Assembly (NCBI GenBank): GCA_008330645.1
Contig: VLTN01000082.1
Coordinates: 62,001-126,000, forward strand
Source of the DNA: Cafeteria roenbergensis
Lineage: Eukaryota > Sar > Bigyra > Bicosoecida > Cafeteriaceae
Length of the DNA stretch: 64,000 nucleotides
Reading direction: 5' to 3'
Shown: positions 1 through 10,555 of the stretch, one piece after another
Numbering within the stretch: the stretch's first letter is position 1
How the letters are laid out: each line of letters begins with the position of its first letter
The notes under the pieces: model-generated
Database searches by the model: none
The model's input: the letters and a program-made list of their open reading frames with translations, nothing else
What the model was told of the DNA's origin: nothing
Program-made: the position numbers and the translations under genes

Positions 1-2
1 TT

Positions 3-3000
3 CGCTCCAACGCCAAGGACGTCTGCTTTGCGTCCCAGGGCTCTGCCGACTTCATCCCGGACACAGTCAGCCAGGGCAGCGTGTGGTCCGGCAGCAACGA
101 CGGCAGCTGGGGCAGCCTGTGCGAGCCGCTTAACCCTAACTTTTACTTTCCCCGAACCAGGGACACGTTCGACCGCGACAAGGACGGCTTCGTGACCACG
201 GAGGAGTTTGACGAGGGGGTGGAGGCCCTGGACCGCTGCTGCGGGTCCGGCTGCCCCTACAGGTCCTTCTGCGGGTCGGTGTCCAACCAGCTCTTTGCGC
301 CCCGCCCCGCCGCGGCTGGCACCTCTGGCTCCGCCTGCTGCAGCCGCACCGGCGTCGTGGAGACGTTTGACTTTGTGAACCGGCTGCGGGAGCTGAACGA
401 CACCTCCTTCATCCCGCTCTGCCAGCGCAACATCGAGGTGAGAGACGCCGCGGTGCCCGCTCCGGCCGGGGCCGGCGCTTCATCGGTCACCGCGTCGCTC
501 TGGGCCGACGATGGCCACGTCCGCGTCCACCGGGTCACGGAGGCGGATCCAGCGTCGTCGACAGACTCCAACAGCAGCTTCACGGGGGCGACGACGTCGG
601 ACCCAGCGGCGGGGCTGGCGTTCTGGGCTCCGAACGGGGGAATCCCCGGCCTAAAGATGCACCGAAGCGACGCAGAGGAGCTCATCGCCGACATCCGCGA
701 CGTGTATGGCCCGACGTCGGCCACGGGCGACGTCTTCGTGACGATCGACGTCGTGGGCGCGCCCGGCGTCCCCGGGGGTCGCTGGGTTTGGACCACCCGC
801 CCCATCTTCCTGTACCTGCAGCCCTCCCTGCTGCAGTTCCTCTCGGGAGGCCTGCTCAACCCGCCGCTGCGCACCTACCGCGTGCACATGGCCACCAGCC
901 AGTGCGACGCAGCGGCAACCACGGGGGCGGGCGGCGCGTTCCGGCCCGGCAAACCGCTCAGCGACGTCGACCACGCGGACCTGGCTGCTCGGCGCGCGGC
1001 CGTGTTCCAGCAGCTGCGCACGGCGCTCACCCCGCGCTTCCAGCTCGAGATGCGGGGCGTGCTGGTGGAGGTGGGCGAGAACCACCAACCGCTCCCCGAC
1101 GCGCCGCACCTCACAGCCTACGCTCAGCGCACCGACGGCAGCATCGTCTCGGCGCCGTTCCAGACATCCAACGACGAGAGCACCACCGCGGCCGTGCTGC
1201 TCTCCGTCGGCATGGCGCTGCTCGTGGCCCTCGCCCTCACCGGGTTTCTCATGGTGTACATGCGCTCCGCCCTCAAGAGCCGGTACAGCCGCGAGCGGGT
1301 CAGGGCCAAGCTGCTCGCAGTTCGGGCCGAGGCTGCCAGGTCCCGGCAGGACAAGGACACGGCGGACAAGCTCGAGGCCGAGCCCCACGCCGCAGCCGGG
1401 GCGGCCGGGGCTGCTGCCGGCAGCCCGACGGGCTCTGCCGCCGTGGCCAGCGGCGGCGGCGGCGCCGCCGCCGCCTCTGGGAAGGCCTCCGCCGGCGCCG
1501 ATGGGGCCAGCGGGGCCTCCGCCCACACGCAGACGCAGCCGCTGCTCGCGGGGCAGTCGTCTCCGCCGCCTGCGCCGGGCGCGGTCCCCGGGGCTGCCCG
1601 GTCTGCGGACGGCAAGGTGGCGCCGCCCCAGGCTCCCGCCGCCGCTCGCGCCCCGGCTGGGCCCGCGGGGGCGCCGGGAAAGGCCCAGCCCTCGGTAGGC
1701 AAGACGGCGCCGGCGCCGGCAGCGCCTCTGCAGGTCAAGGTGGACGAGCGAGCTGCCGTGCCCGACGGGGCCGCCATCGAGGCCGCGGCGGGGGACGGCG
1801 CCGGGACCGACGGCGTTGACACCGGGGACCTGGACTCTGCCGTGGAGCGGCGCGGGTTCAACCCGCTGGAGACCCCGATCGAGGTGGTGAACATGCTGCT
1901 GGTGGCGCCGGTGCGGCGCCAGCTCGTCGACTCGGTGAACGCCTTTGTCAATGAGCGCTGCGCTGTGCACGTGAAGCCGCCGTCGGACGACGACGACGAC
2001 GACGACGACGACGATGGCGGATGCTGCGGCTGCTGCGGGGGCGGGGGCGCCAGCAGGAGCGACGCAAAGCGTCGCTCAGCGGCAGTCCGGCCCGCCGGGC
2101 CAGCGTCGGCGGCCGGCCAGGTCTCCCCCCGCCCGCGCGCCCCCGGCACCACCAACCTCGCCTCGCTGCCCAGCGTGACGTTTGACGAGTTCCACGACCG
2201 CTACTGCGCCTTCACCTATAGCCAGGACCTCAGCGAGGTGCAGAGCCGCGCCCAGATCCAGGGCCAGCTGATCATGCAGTTCAACATGCGCGTGCGGGGG
2301 CAGGTGCGGGAGACGCTCCAGGGGGTGCGCTGGCGAACGCCAGACGGCGCGGCGCCGACGTCCGTGGACGCGGGTGGCGTGACGGCGGGGCAGATGCTCG
2401 GCACTGAGCCCTTGCCTGGAGCGGCTGCCGGTGGCGAGGGCTCTGCCGCTTCCGGGGGCGAGGGCTCTGCCGCTTCCGGGGGCGAGGGCTCTGCCGCTGC
2501 CGAGAAGGGCGAGGCCGACGGAGGCAGCGCAGACGCCGGCACAGGGTCCGCGGCCAGCGCAGCTGCTGCCGCTGCCACCGCCGCCGTGGCCGCCACTGCT
2601 GGCGCGGACACGACTCCCGAGCAGCAGGCTGCCGTCGCTGCCGCCGCTGCCACCGCGGCGGCCGCCGCTGCAGACGCCTCCAAGGACAAGGCCCCGGCCA
2701 AGCCCGCCACGGCCGCAGAGCCCTCCAAGGAGGAGGACCCCCAGCCCGTGGCTGCCCCGGCGGCCCCCGCGTACGACGCCACCGACGCGCGCCTGGTGGA
2801 CGCGTTTCTGGCCCGCTATTGCGAGGTCACGAAGCGCTACTCGAGCGACTCCGTGCTGCTCACCGACGTCACGAACAAGCCGCGCCGCGCCGCCGACGGC
2901 AGCACCGTCCCGGGCTCCACCGAGCGCGGCTTCATGTCGCTCCTGAACGAGTTCTGCGCCAGCGTCGGCGTGGAGGAGCCCACGCACGAGGAGGCCATGA

Positions 3001-4286
3001 CCCTGCTGCGAGAGCGCGGCATGGTCACGCGCAAGCGACGCCACAAGCGCATCTACGGGGTGTCCTTCCTCGACGGCTCTGCTGCCGCGGCGCGGCCCCG
3101 GCTGGGCTGCATGTTCTTCGCGGTGGAAAGTTTCTCCGTGCTGGTGCACCTGGCGGTGTTCTGCGCGCTGCCGGCGCTGTGCCTCGTCTACGCGCTGCAG
3201 ATGCAGTACACCCACGGAGTGACGGTGGCCACTGCGTCGCAGCGGGCGCTCTCGCGGTACGACCTGGCCGAGTTCCCGCCGGTGCTGACGGGCAAGCTGG
3301 TGTTCGTCGTCCGACTCATCGTCATCGCCTGCCTGGCCTTCCTGGGGCTGGGGCTGCTGCGCATCCTGGTACGGTACCTCGCCCTGCCCAAGGGGATGCT
3401 TCGGACGGTGGTTCGCAAGGCCTTCGCCCTGGTGCTGGTCGTGGTCGTGTTTTCGATGTTCTTCGTGATCGGCCTGGTGCTGGCCTGGTTCGTGCTTGCT
3501 GCGGCGCTGGACCCGACCAGGTTCCTCCCGTACGGCGCTGGCGCCATCTGCGCCCTGGTGGTGGCCCTGACGACGTTCAAGCAGCTGAGCCGCGCGGCGC
3601 AGGTCTTGCGAGTGCGTATCCAGCAGGCGTTCAAGCAGTACATGGCCAAGGCGGCCTCCGCGGCCAAGTCGGCGATGGAGCAGACGGCCAAGTTTGAGCG
3701 GCAGCGCGAGGCACACGTGTTGCGTCGCAAGGCTGCCGGGGCAGGGGCGGCGGCGGGGGCGCCCGCGCCTCCCACGGAAGCCGAGGCTGCCGACTTCAAG
3801 GTCGAGGACATCTTCGCGCTCGTCAACTCGGACGGCGACGCAGAACTCACCCGCGCAGAGTTCGACGACCTATTCGAGCGGCTGAACGTGAATCTGAGCG
3901 CATCCAAGCGGGACCAGCTGTTCAGCATGAGCGACGCGGACGGCTCGGGCATGATCGACCAGCAGGAGTTCGTCGACGCGTGGGACCGGATCGAGGAGGA
4001 GATCATCCAGGACACGCTCGAGTCCCTGGGGGTCTCCGACGCCGCCATCGCCGGCTTCGTGCTGTACCTGCTGCTGCTGCTCGCCGTGGCGTTCGCGTTC
4101 ATCTTCACCGCCATCCGGGCGTGGGAGAACTCGTCCTCGTTCGAGGCCGTGGTGCAGTCGCTGCTCGTCACTGGGTCTGGCGTGCTTACGCAGGTCACCC
4201 GCGCCCGGCCCAAGGGCGAGGACGGCGACGAGCAGAGCATTTCCGAAATCGTGGACAGCGTCGTCAAGGGCGACGAGGCCTCATAG
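3..4286 (+). CDS. 5'-partial EF-hand multi-pass membrane protein
   Basis: The reading frame is open from the left edge of the window to a TAG-type stop at 4284-4286, so the N-terminus lies outside. An EF-hand (loop DRDKDGFVTTEE) lies near 165-215. A single hydrophobic segment near 1190-1265 is followed by a long Ala/Gly/Pro-rich linker with a run of about ten Asp (1985-2013) and a 24-nt tandem repeat. Four hydrophobic segments lie between about 3115 and 3600. Two further EF-hands (NSDGDAELTRAE and DADGSGMIDQQE) lie near 3825-3985, and a last membrane helix near 4045-4110. This suggests a Ca2+-regulated membrane protein, but I cannot assign it to a channel or transporter family. Bases 131-160 (CTAAC, pyrimidines, CAG) look like the 3' end of an intron, so part of 81-160 may be non-coding although it stays in frame. 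Family unknown; the function is inference. Confidence 0.7.
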   Translation, partial: RSNAKDVCFASQGSADFIPDTVSQGSVWSGSNDGSWGSLCEPLNPNFYFPRTRDTFDRDKDGFVTTEEFDEGVEALDRCCGSGCPYRSFCGSVSNQLFAPRPAAAGTSGSACCSRTGVVETFDFVNRLRELNDTSFIPLCQRNIEVRDAAVPAPAGAGASSVTASLWADDGHVRVHRVTEADPASSTDSNSSFTGATTSDPAAGLAFWAPNGGIPGLKMHRSDAEELIADIRDVYGPTSATGDVFVTIDVVGAPGVPGGRWVWTTRPIFLYLQPSLLQFLSGGLLNPPLRTYRVHMATSQCDAAATTGAGGAFRPGKPLSDVDHADLAARRAAVFQQLRTALTPRFQLEMRGVLVEVGENHQPLPDAPHLTAYAQRTDGSIVSAPFQTSNDESTTAAVLLSVGMALLVALALTGFLMVYMRSALKSRYSRERVRAKLLAVRAEAARSRQDKDTADKLEAEPHAAAGAAGAAAGSPTGSAAVASGGGGAAAASGKASAGADGASGASAHTQTQPLLAGQSSPPPAPGAVPGAARSADGKVAPPQAPAAARAPAGPAGAPGKAQPSVGKTAPAPAAPLQVKVDERAAVPDGAAIEAAAGDGAGTDGVDTGDLDSAVERRGFNPLETPIEVVNMLLVAPVRRQLVDSVNAFVNERCAVHVKPPSDDDDDDDDDDGGCCGCCGGGGASRSDAKRRSAAVRPAGPASAAGQVSPRPRAPGTTNLASLPSVTFDEFHDRYCAFTYSQDLSEVQSRAQIQGQLIMQFNMRVRGQVRETLQGVRWRTPDGAAPTSVDAGGVTAGQMLGTEPLPGAAAGGEGSAASGGEGSAASGGEGSAAAEKGEADGGSADAGTGSAASAAAAAATAAVAATAGADTTPEQQAAVAAAAATAAAAAADASKDKAPAKPATAAEPSKEEDPQPVAAPAAPAYDATDARLVDAFLARYCEVTKRYSSDSVLLTDVTNKPRRAADGSTVPGSTERGFMSLLNEFCASVGVEEPTHEEAMTLLRERGMVTRKRRHKRIYGVSFLDGSAAAARPRLGCMFFAVESFSVLVHLAVFCALPALCLVYALQMQYTHGVTVATASQRALSRYDLAEFPPVLTGKLVFVVRLIVIACLAFLGLGLLRILVRYLALPKGMLRTVVRKAFALVLVVVVFSMFFVIGLVLAWFVLAAALDPTRFLPYGAGAICALVVALTTFKQLSRAAQVLRVRIQQAFKQYMAKAASAAKSAMEQTAKFERQREAHVLRRKAAGAGAAAGAPAPPTEAEAADFKVEDIFALVNSDGDAELTRAEFDDLFERLNVNLSASKRDQLFSMSDADGSGMIDQQEFVDAWDRIEEEIIQDTLESLGVSDAAIAGFVLYLLLLLAVAFAFIFTAIRAWENSSSFEAVVQSLLVTGSGVLTQVTRARPKGEDGDEQSISEIVDSVVKGDEAS
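2433..2504 (+). repeat. 24-nt tandem repeat, three units, in coding sequence
   Basis: Three units starting at 2433, 2457 and 2481 share the pattern GGCGAGGGCTCTGCCGC; the last unit diverges at its end. Each unit encodes a Gly/Glu/Ser/Ala octapeptide and carries one copy of the GGCTCTGCC word discussed in the findings. Confidence 0.9.
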
Positions 4287-4811
4287 GACGGCCGGCACGG
4301 GGGCGAGAGCGGGACCGAGAGCGAGGGCCACAGCAATCCCTCGCCCCGGCCTGCCCGCGTGTGCCTTTGCTGGGCTGGCATTCTTGGGGGGACCGCGATT
4401 GCCGCTTGGCTGTGCGTGCGATTCAGTGCTTGGCGCCAGGTGCACCAACGGGACCCGTGCTTCGCGCGCAGCCGCGTTTGCGCGCCACGCCCGCTGCATC
4501 CCCGCCGGCTTTGCGCGCCCGTTCCCCCTCCTTTGAAGCCTCCGCGTGCGCTGTTGAAGTTCGCTACGCCGCCCTCAGGCATGTTTCGTCCACACGCAGC
4601 CGAGCGCAGGGGGCACCGCACGCCTCGCCGGCATCGTCCCTCAGCTAAGTTGTCACCATTGATGGCGCCATGCCGCTGGCATCCCGCGCGCGCCGAGGCG
4701 TGCTCGCGCTGCCGGAACACGAACGGGGCAGCGACCGGCAGAGCCACCGGCACAGCAACAACAGCCGCGAGCGCCAAATTGCACTCGGCCGAGGGGCGAG
4801 GGCTGCGCGCC
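4287..4811. other. intergenic region upstream of V-ATPase c''
   Basis: These 525 bases lie between the stop of the EF-hand gene and the start of the V-ATPase gene, in the same orientation. No coding, RNA or repeat signal was recognised. It presumably holds the 3' UTR of one gene and the promoter of the next; no TATA-like motif is obvious. Confidence 0.4.
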
Positions 4812-5925
4812 ATGTCGGACCTCCACAATGAGAGTGAGCAGCACCCCGGGCGGCGGACTCTGCGGGGCCGGTGGGTGCCTGGTGGACCCGGGATGCGCCT
4901 CGCAGGTCCCGTCAAGCCAGGCTCTCGCTGTTCCGCCGCGCCGCACCCTCTCTGCTCGACCCCGCCGCCACAGGTTGGCTGGACGTCTTCGCGAACATCT
5001 CGCCCTACATGCTCGCCCATATGGGCACGTTGCTGTCCCTTGTGCTCTGCGTCATCGGGGCGGGCTGGGGCATCTTCCTGACTGGCACGAGCATCATGGG
5101 CGCTGCCGTGAAAGCGCCCCGCGTGTCCAGCCGCAACCTTGTCAGGTGAGGGCAATCGGGCGCCTGCTCTCGCTCGTTGGCGCGCCTACCCCGTCGGTGG
5201 TTGCGCCTTGCCTGGACGTGGCGCGGCACCTCTGGGGCTGCCTGCGATAGGTTCCGCTTCCAGCCGACGCCCGATTGCCGCGTCCCCCTCTCGCCGCAAT
5301 GCCCCTGATCGCCCCCCCCCCCCCCCTCTCCGCCCAACCCGCAGCATCATCTTTTGCGAGGCCGTCGCCATCTTCGGCGTCATCGTCTCCCTGGTCATGT
5401 CAGGCCGCCTGCAAGCCTCTGCCACCACCGATGGCAACCCGCCGCCCGGCTTCGACGTGGCCCAGTTCCACTACGCCGGGTACTCCCTCTTCTCGGCGGG
5501 CCTCAGCTGCGGCATCTCCAACCTGGCCTCTGGGGTCTGCGTGGGCATCGCGGGCTCCAGCTGCGTGCTGGCTGACGCGCAAAACAAGTCCCTCTTCTCC
5601 CCGCTCCTGCTGGTGGAGGTATTCGGATCGGGTGAGCAACGCAGGCCCGCGCGGTCTGGCCCGGGCGGCGTCGTTGGAGCGCTCCCTTTCGCCTGCCCAG
5701 GCGCGCGCGCTGCCGCCGTGGCGGACGCGCCTGGCCCGGCGGCGCCAGTCGGCCGCGTGGCCGCCAGCCCGCTCAGCGCTGAGCCAACAGCCCAACCCCC
5801 CCTCCCCCCCCCCCCCCCTGTGTGCTGTGTGGAATTGTCTCGCTTGCGCAGCCATCGGCCTCTTCGGGCTCATCGTGTCCGTCCTGCAGATCGGCCAGGC
5901 GTACTTTCCGGGCACAGCCGCCTGA
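4812..5925 (+). CDS. VMA16: V-type ATPase 21-kDa proteolipid subunit c''
   Basis: Four exons: 4812-4833, 4974-5145, 5345-5631 and 5852-5925, giving 184 aa in phase. All introns are GT-AG with GTGAG donors. The protein starts MSDLHNESWLDVF, and the first junction joins exactly at that Ser codon. It reads through hydrophobic helices typical of the V0 ring c'' proteolipid. After the second junction comes NLVSIIFCEAVAIFG, whose Glu (about residue 70) is the proton-carrying carboxylate of this family; the C-terminus is AIGLFGLIVSVLQIGQAYF. The family role is to form the rotating membrane ring that pumps protons into vacuoles or acidic organelles. The length fits the family. Introns 2 and 3 contain long C runs (5311-5326 and 5794-5818) just before their acceptors. 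The assignment is secure. Confidence 0.95.
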
Positions 5926-6354
5926 CCCGCCCGCCTGACCCGCCCGAAGCAAAGCAGGGCAGGGCAGGGCGCCGACTGCCACTTCGCTCGCGCGAGGAGT
6001 GTGCGGGGCCGGGGCAGCGCTGCTGCTGCTGCTGCCGCCCCTCCTGTTGAGGCGTGCCACGGGGTGTGCGCGAGCGTGTCTGCCGCTGCGCCTGCCAGCG
6101 GTGTGGGCTGCGGAGTCCGCACGGAGATCCGGTCGAGCCGGCGAGCAGGCGGAGGGGGGGCGCGGCGTGTGTGCTTGGGCGGGGTGGGGGGCAGCTGGGG
6201 CCGAGGCCCCTGCGTGCGCGCGGCGGGAGGGCGCTTTCCAAGCAGAGCCACTTCGTGCACGCCTGGAGAGCATCCGCGGTAATGTCACTCGGCAGTCATT
6301 CGATAGTCACACAGGGGGGCGGGGGGCCGAGCTGCATGCCCCGTCGCAAGCAGG
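5926..6354. other. convergent intergenic region
   Basis: These 429 bases separate the convergent ends of the V-ATPase and ORP genes. The stretch is G-rich in its second half. No gene, RNA or repeat was recognised, and it most likely consists of the two 3' UTRs. Confidence 0.4.
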
Positions 6355-8363
6355 TCACTTGTCAGTCGCGGGCTTGTCACCCTGGGGTGCAGCGGCAGAA
6401 GGCGCTGTAGCCTCGCCTGCCCCAGACTCGGCGGCTTTGCCGTCAGCTGGCTTCGAGGCCTTGGACGCGGCTGCAGGGGCGGGCCGTGTGGTTGCGGCGG
6501 TGGGCGCGGGGGCTGGCTTGGCCGCGGCCGCAGCGGCGGCTGGGGCAGCCTTGGCCGCCTTTGCGGCTGCCACGGCGACGACGGCAGCAGGAGCGTGCGC
6601 CGACGAGACGAGGCCCTCTGCCGCCTTGCCCGTGGGGATGGGGCCGGGCTCGCCGCCGCGGATGTCGTGCGTGTTCCGCGACAGCGCGACGGCGTTGACC
6701 TCGTCAGTGCGCGTGAGGCCGAGCCTCTCCTCGTCCAGCGTCCAGATTGGCACGTCCGTGCTGGTCACTGGGTCGTGGACGGTGGCGGGCTTGAAGAGCT
6801 TGGCAGCCCAGCCCATGGTCAGCTGGCCGTGGCCGTGGCTGTGGCAGGGGAGGCGGCGCTGGTCCTCCTCCATCTGGTTCTTGAGGCGCGTCACGGCGTC
6901 CCAGTCGACGGTCGGCCGCGCGTTCATCGCCTCGAACATTGGCGCCCAGAGCCGGCGAGACTCCCACGGGCCCTGCAGGCCGAGCGGCAGCACCATCTTG
7001 GGGGCGACCGTGTGCTTGGAGAGGTCCATGACGACCTCGGGAGCGGCCGCGCCGCCGCGCGTGAGCATGACGATGCTGTCCCACTGGCCAGCAATGTCGC
7101 CGAGCTTCTCGTCCCCGCGCTTGAGCGCGCCGGTCACGCGGTTCTTCGAGTCAGCGCCCCCGAAGAAGGGCGCGATGTGGAAGGAGAGCTCGACAGCCAG
7201 GCCGGTCTTCGCGCAGGCGATGCGCACGTCGCCGCTGAGCTCCATGCGCAGAGTGCCGAACAGCAAGCCGAGCGCGTTTGCAGTCGGGAATGTGACAAAG
7301 TACTCCTCGCCGTGGTTGTGGAACTGCAGCGAGCAGCCGCCCTCCAGGATGGACTGCGCCGTCTGCGGGGCGCTGAACTTGGAGCGCGTGTGGATTGCGG
7401 CGTTGGCCTCGATGCCGTGCGTCACGTTGCGGACGTGCATGGCCGAGATGGGCGGACGGTGGCAGACCTGCTCAGCGAGGTAGGTGGACCGCGAGCCGTC
7501 CTCGTGCACCCAAAAGGTGCCCATGGTCTCGCCGATGATCGGGTTGGTCGGCTTCTTGACCCCCGTGGTGCGGTAGTGCCAGCCGCTGAGGTACCAGGCG
7601 GCCACGCCCAAAATTCTGGCCTCGGCGTCCTTGCCGCCCTCGGCCGCCAGCAGCATCTCGGGGTGCATCATGATGTCCGCAAAGCGCTCCAGCAGGGAGC
7701 GGGGCTCGAGGTACCAGGGCGGCACGGCCGTTCTGCGCGGCAACGGCGCACGGGTTCGGCGCGCGGCGTTAGTCGGCCCGAGGGCTGCGTCGCAACGCGC
7801 GGCGACCTCGGCGCCGCCCGGCGCGCCGGGCAGGCCGCGCGAGCCCGCAACACGCGCGTCGGACCAGATCGGCCTCTGCAGCGCTGCTGTTCCTCACCTG
7901 GTCAGGTCTTGGCCTGCAAGGGACGGGGGAGGGAGAGAGAGTCGGTTCAGTTCACCAAGTCGGTGCCGGAGCAGTGGCAAGCGCGCCATGTCCGCGGAGC
8001 CGCGAGCGGGAGCCTCGGCGCTGCCACGCAGCGGCACTCACCAGGGATGAGCTGCCGAATCAGGTGCATGGCGACGGATGGGTGGCTCGGTTCTGCGTGC
8101 GCGGGGCCAAGATTCCGAGACGAGCACCAGGAGCTTGAGACTACCCCAGCCCGCGAGCGCAGAGTCCAGGGCGCCCCGCGCTTGGCTGCAGGCTTACCGG
8201 TGTCCCCGTGGATGCCGCCGAGGGTGTACTCTGGGTCGGGGACGCAGAGGCTGCGCAGGAGCTCGCTGTCGGCGACTGCCGCCGCCGCGGCGCCAGCGTG
8301 TTCGGCAGCAGTGGCTGCCGGCTTGGCAGCCGCCCCCGAGGATGCTGCAGCAGATGCAGCCAT
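6355..8363 (-). CDS. oxysterol-binding protein-related protein (ORP/Osh family)
   Basis: Four exons on the minus strand: 8198-8363, 8042-8092, 7898-7913 (only 16 nt) and 6355-7732, in phase for 536 aa. The junctions rebuild LIRQLIPG-QDLTR-TAVPPWYLEPRSLLE, the usual start of the lipid-binding domain. Further on come KPTNPIIGETMG and the family signature EQVCHRPP, in which the usual His-His is Arg-preceded (CHRPP). Known ORPs transfer sterols or PI4P between membranes at contact sites; this one shows no PH domain or FFAT motif, so it resembles the short yeast Osh types. Both ends are Ala-rich, and the C-terminal 90 residues look disordered. The last intron has a clear ACTAAC branch point near 7770. 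The start ATG is at 8361-8363. Confidence 0.9.
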
Positions 8364-8935
8364 TGTCAGCGCGGGCTGGAGTGCTCGCGAGCGCCGCCGC
8401 GAGTGAGCCAGAGCGCGGCGCCTGAACTGCCGCTCGGGGGGTCACGCGGCGGGATCGCCATCGCAGGCAGAGTTGCGAAAACTCCCGCTGGCCATCAGCA
8501 GCTCTGCGACACCTGATGGGCGGCCGCCCCACGCCCCAGGGCGTCTGCCGAGCCGGCCGCGCCCCGTGATCCGGCGCCACGGGACTGGCTCTGTGCCATC
8601 ATCCCTGAAAGCGAGGCCAGGGGAGGGCGGCGCGCGCACGCCGCTGGGTTGAAGGCGGGCTCTCGCTCCGCCATCGAGTCACGAAGCGCAGCGCTCCGGG
8701 CAGCGATGGTCGCAGGCGATGCGCAGCGGGCCCACGAAAGGCATCGGGCCAGGCCAATCGCCCAGTGCAACGGCTTCCCACTTGCGCATGAAAGACGTGG
8801 CGCGTGGCCCGGGCGGCGCGACGCCGCGCGCAAAATTGAAATCGCATTGGAGTGCCAGCTCGCCTTGCTGACGCAACGCCGAGCCCAACCCGCGCACAAG
8901 GCTGCCAATCGTCTGCGCGACTGAAGGGTCACGGC
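8364..8935. other. intergenic region between two minus-strand genes
   Basis: These 572 bases hold the presumed promoter of the ORP gene and the 3' UTR of the unknown gene to its right. No feature was recognised. Confidence 0.35.
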
Positions 8936-10555
8936 TCACCGCCTCCTGGCCTGCGGGCCTCGCCACAGCGCTGGCGTGATGGGCACGCCCGCGTCCACGA
9001 ACAGCACTGCCACGCTGCAACCCCGCCCAGCGTCCACCCACACGCTGTCCGCGTCGGCCCCTCCGACTCGCGCGCCAGCTGGCGACGCCACCGCACGGGC
9101 TGGCTGCAAGTGCGGCAGCAGAGGCAACGGGATCCCGAGGCATCGCCGGAACACTGCCACAACGCGGCCCGCAACGCCGCTCGCCGCGTCGCGCTCGGCA
9201 GAGCTCGCCATTTCGCCGCCCTCCCTGAAGGACCACCGCCCCCCCGCGCCCCCGCCAGGGCCCCGCGCCGCCCTGGTCGTCGCGCTCACGCCCTCCACGT
9301 CGACCAGCCGAAAGACCACAGGCGCCTCCACCTCGCCAACCACGCCCGCCTCCCAGCCCGCCCCGCCAGACCAGAAGCCCCCAGCCGATACGTCAATCGT
9401 GGCGGGGATCCCCACCGCCGAGTCCGGCAGCAGCTCCAGCCCCTGCGCCGCCGCCACCGGCCCCACGGCGGCGCGCACAACTGCGAAGGCCACCGCACCC
9501 GACTCGGTCCGGCACGCCGTTCGCACGAGCTGCGAGGCTGCGGCGCCTCCGACGGAGCGCAGCACCGCGTCGCGATCCGCGCGCTCCTCCGCCCCGCCCG
9601 CTCGCCCGCGGCCCCCGGGAGACTCGCCGGATCCGGCCTTGGCGCCTCCGCCGCACGCAGCCTGACGCCCCCCCACCGTGGCTTGCGGGCCTGCCCCCGA
9701 GGAGGGCCCGGCACCGCCGGCCGCCGCCGCGGAGGGCTCTGCGCAGTCGTCCGAGCCCTCCTCCTGTGATGCCTCGATGACCGAGTGCTGACCCAGCAGC
9801 GACTGGGCGGCCTCCATCACCCTGCCTCGGCACATGGCAAGCACGGCCTCCGCGCCGACGTCGGCTCCTGTGACGGCTCTGCCGGCGATGACAAACTCGT
9901 CGCGCGCGATATCCAGCCGGAGCTGTGACAAGGACGTGTCACGGCTCGGGGCCGGGAGAGCGGCTGTGGCGGCGGCGGCGGCGGCGTCACCGGGAGTCGC
10001 TAATTGGCTGGCGGGTCGAGCGGCTCTGCCACCAGCAGCAGCGCCAGCTGGGGGCTCCTCGCCCCCGGGCTGGGCTCGCCCAGCGCCGTGGGTGCCCCTC
10101 TCCACAGCTGCCGCCAGCTGGGCCAGGGCCTCCGCGGCCGAGGCGGGCGGTCCAGTCGTCGAACCAGTTGCCGGCTCGACGCGCGCCATTGACGGGCCTG
10201 TAGCCGCCGTGCCGGCTGCAGCGAGCCCGGCACTGTAGCCCCCGGAACGCGCGGCTGCTGCCGCTTCGTCATTGGACAGCCGGATCAGCAAGCCGGGCGG
10301 CTGGAGCAGCATCGCGAGCGCTGAGAGCGAGTCGGCGCCCGCCGCTGCCGAGCCAGCCGCGTGGAAAGGCACTGACCCGTCCTCGTCGTTGGGCTCTCGT
10401 AGGCGGCGCGGCACACGAGCCAGGAGCGCGGCCAGCTCCTCGCCGCCCGCTCCCTGGCCGGGCGCCTCGGCGCTCTGGAGCGTGCGCAACTCGACCGCCG
10501 CGGCCGCGGAGAGCATCGCGTCCCGGGACGCCAAGGCCGCAGCGTGGCTTGCCAT
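8936..10555 (-). CDS. hypothetical Ala/Gly-rich protein
   Basis: A continuous frame of 539 codons is read from an ATG at 10553-10555 to a stop at 8936-8938. The frame stays open further upstream, with another ATG at 10685-10687. That upstream start would leave only 53 bases before the divergent FAD gene, so the downstream start is preferred. The product alternates compact stretches (near residues 50-110, 195-255 and 325-440, the last with GGFWSGGAGWEAGVVGEVEAP) with Ala/Gly-rich linkers. No signal peptide, membrane segment or known domain was recognised. That it is a gene is supported by frame length and a protein-like Glu/Asp/Val/Leu content; no function is proposed. Confidence 0.5.
   Translation of the reverse strand: MASHAAALASRDAMLSAAAAVELRTLQSAEAPGQGAGGEELAALLARVPRRLREPNDEDGSVPFHAAGSAAAGADSLSALAMLLQPPGLLIRLSNDEAAAAARSGGYSAGLAAAGTAATGPSMARVEPATGSTTGPPASAAEALAQLAAAVERGTHGAGRAQPGGEEPPAGAAAGGRAARPASQLATPGDAAAAAATAALPAPSRDTSLSQLRLDIARDEFVIAGRAVTGADVGAEAVLAMCRGRVMEAAQSLLGQHSVIEASQEEGSDDCAEPSAAAAGGAGPSSGAGPQATVGGRQAACGGGAKAGSGESPGGRGRAGGAEERADRDAVLRSVGGAAASQLVRTACRTESGAVAFAVVRAAVGPVAAAQGLELLPDSAVGIPATIDVSAGGFWSGGAGWEAGVVGEVEAPVVFRLVDVEGVSATTRAARGPGGGAGGRWSFREGGEMASSAERDAASGVAGRVVAVFRRCLGIPLPLLPHLQPARAVASPAGARVGGADADSVWVDAGRGCSVAVLFVDAGVPITPALWRGPQARRR

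Noticed and set aside
131-140. TAACCCTAAC as a telomere-like repeat.
   Set aside because: It is a single short copy followed by pyrimidines and CAG, which fits an intron branch point and acceptor better.
3188-5155. A 655-codon open frame on the minus strand antisense to the EF-hand gene and V-ATPase.
   Set aside because: It has Ser/Arg-rich composition without domains and overlaps two well-supported genes; long antisense frames are expected at this GC content.
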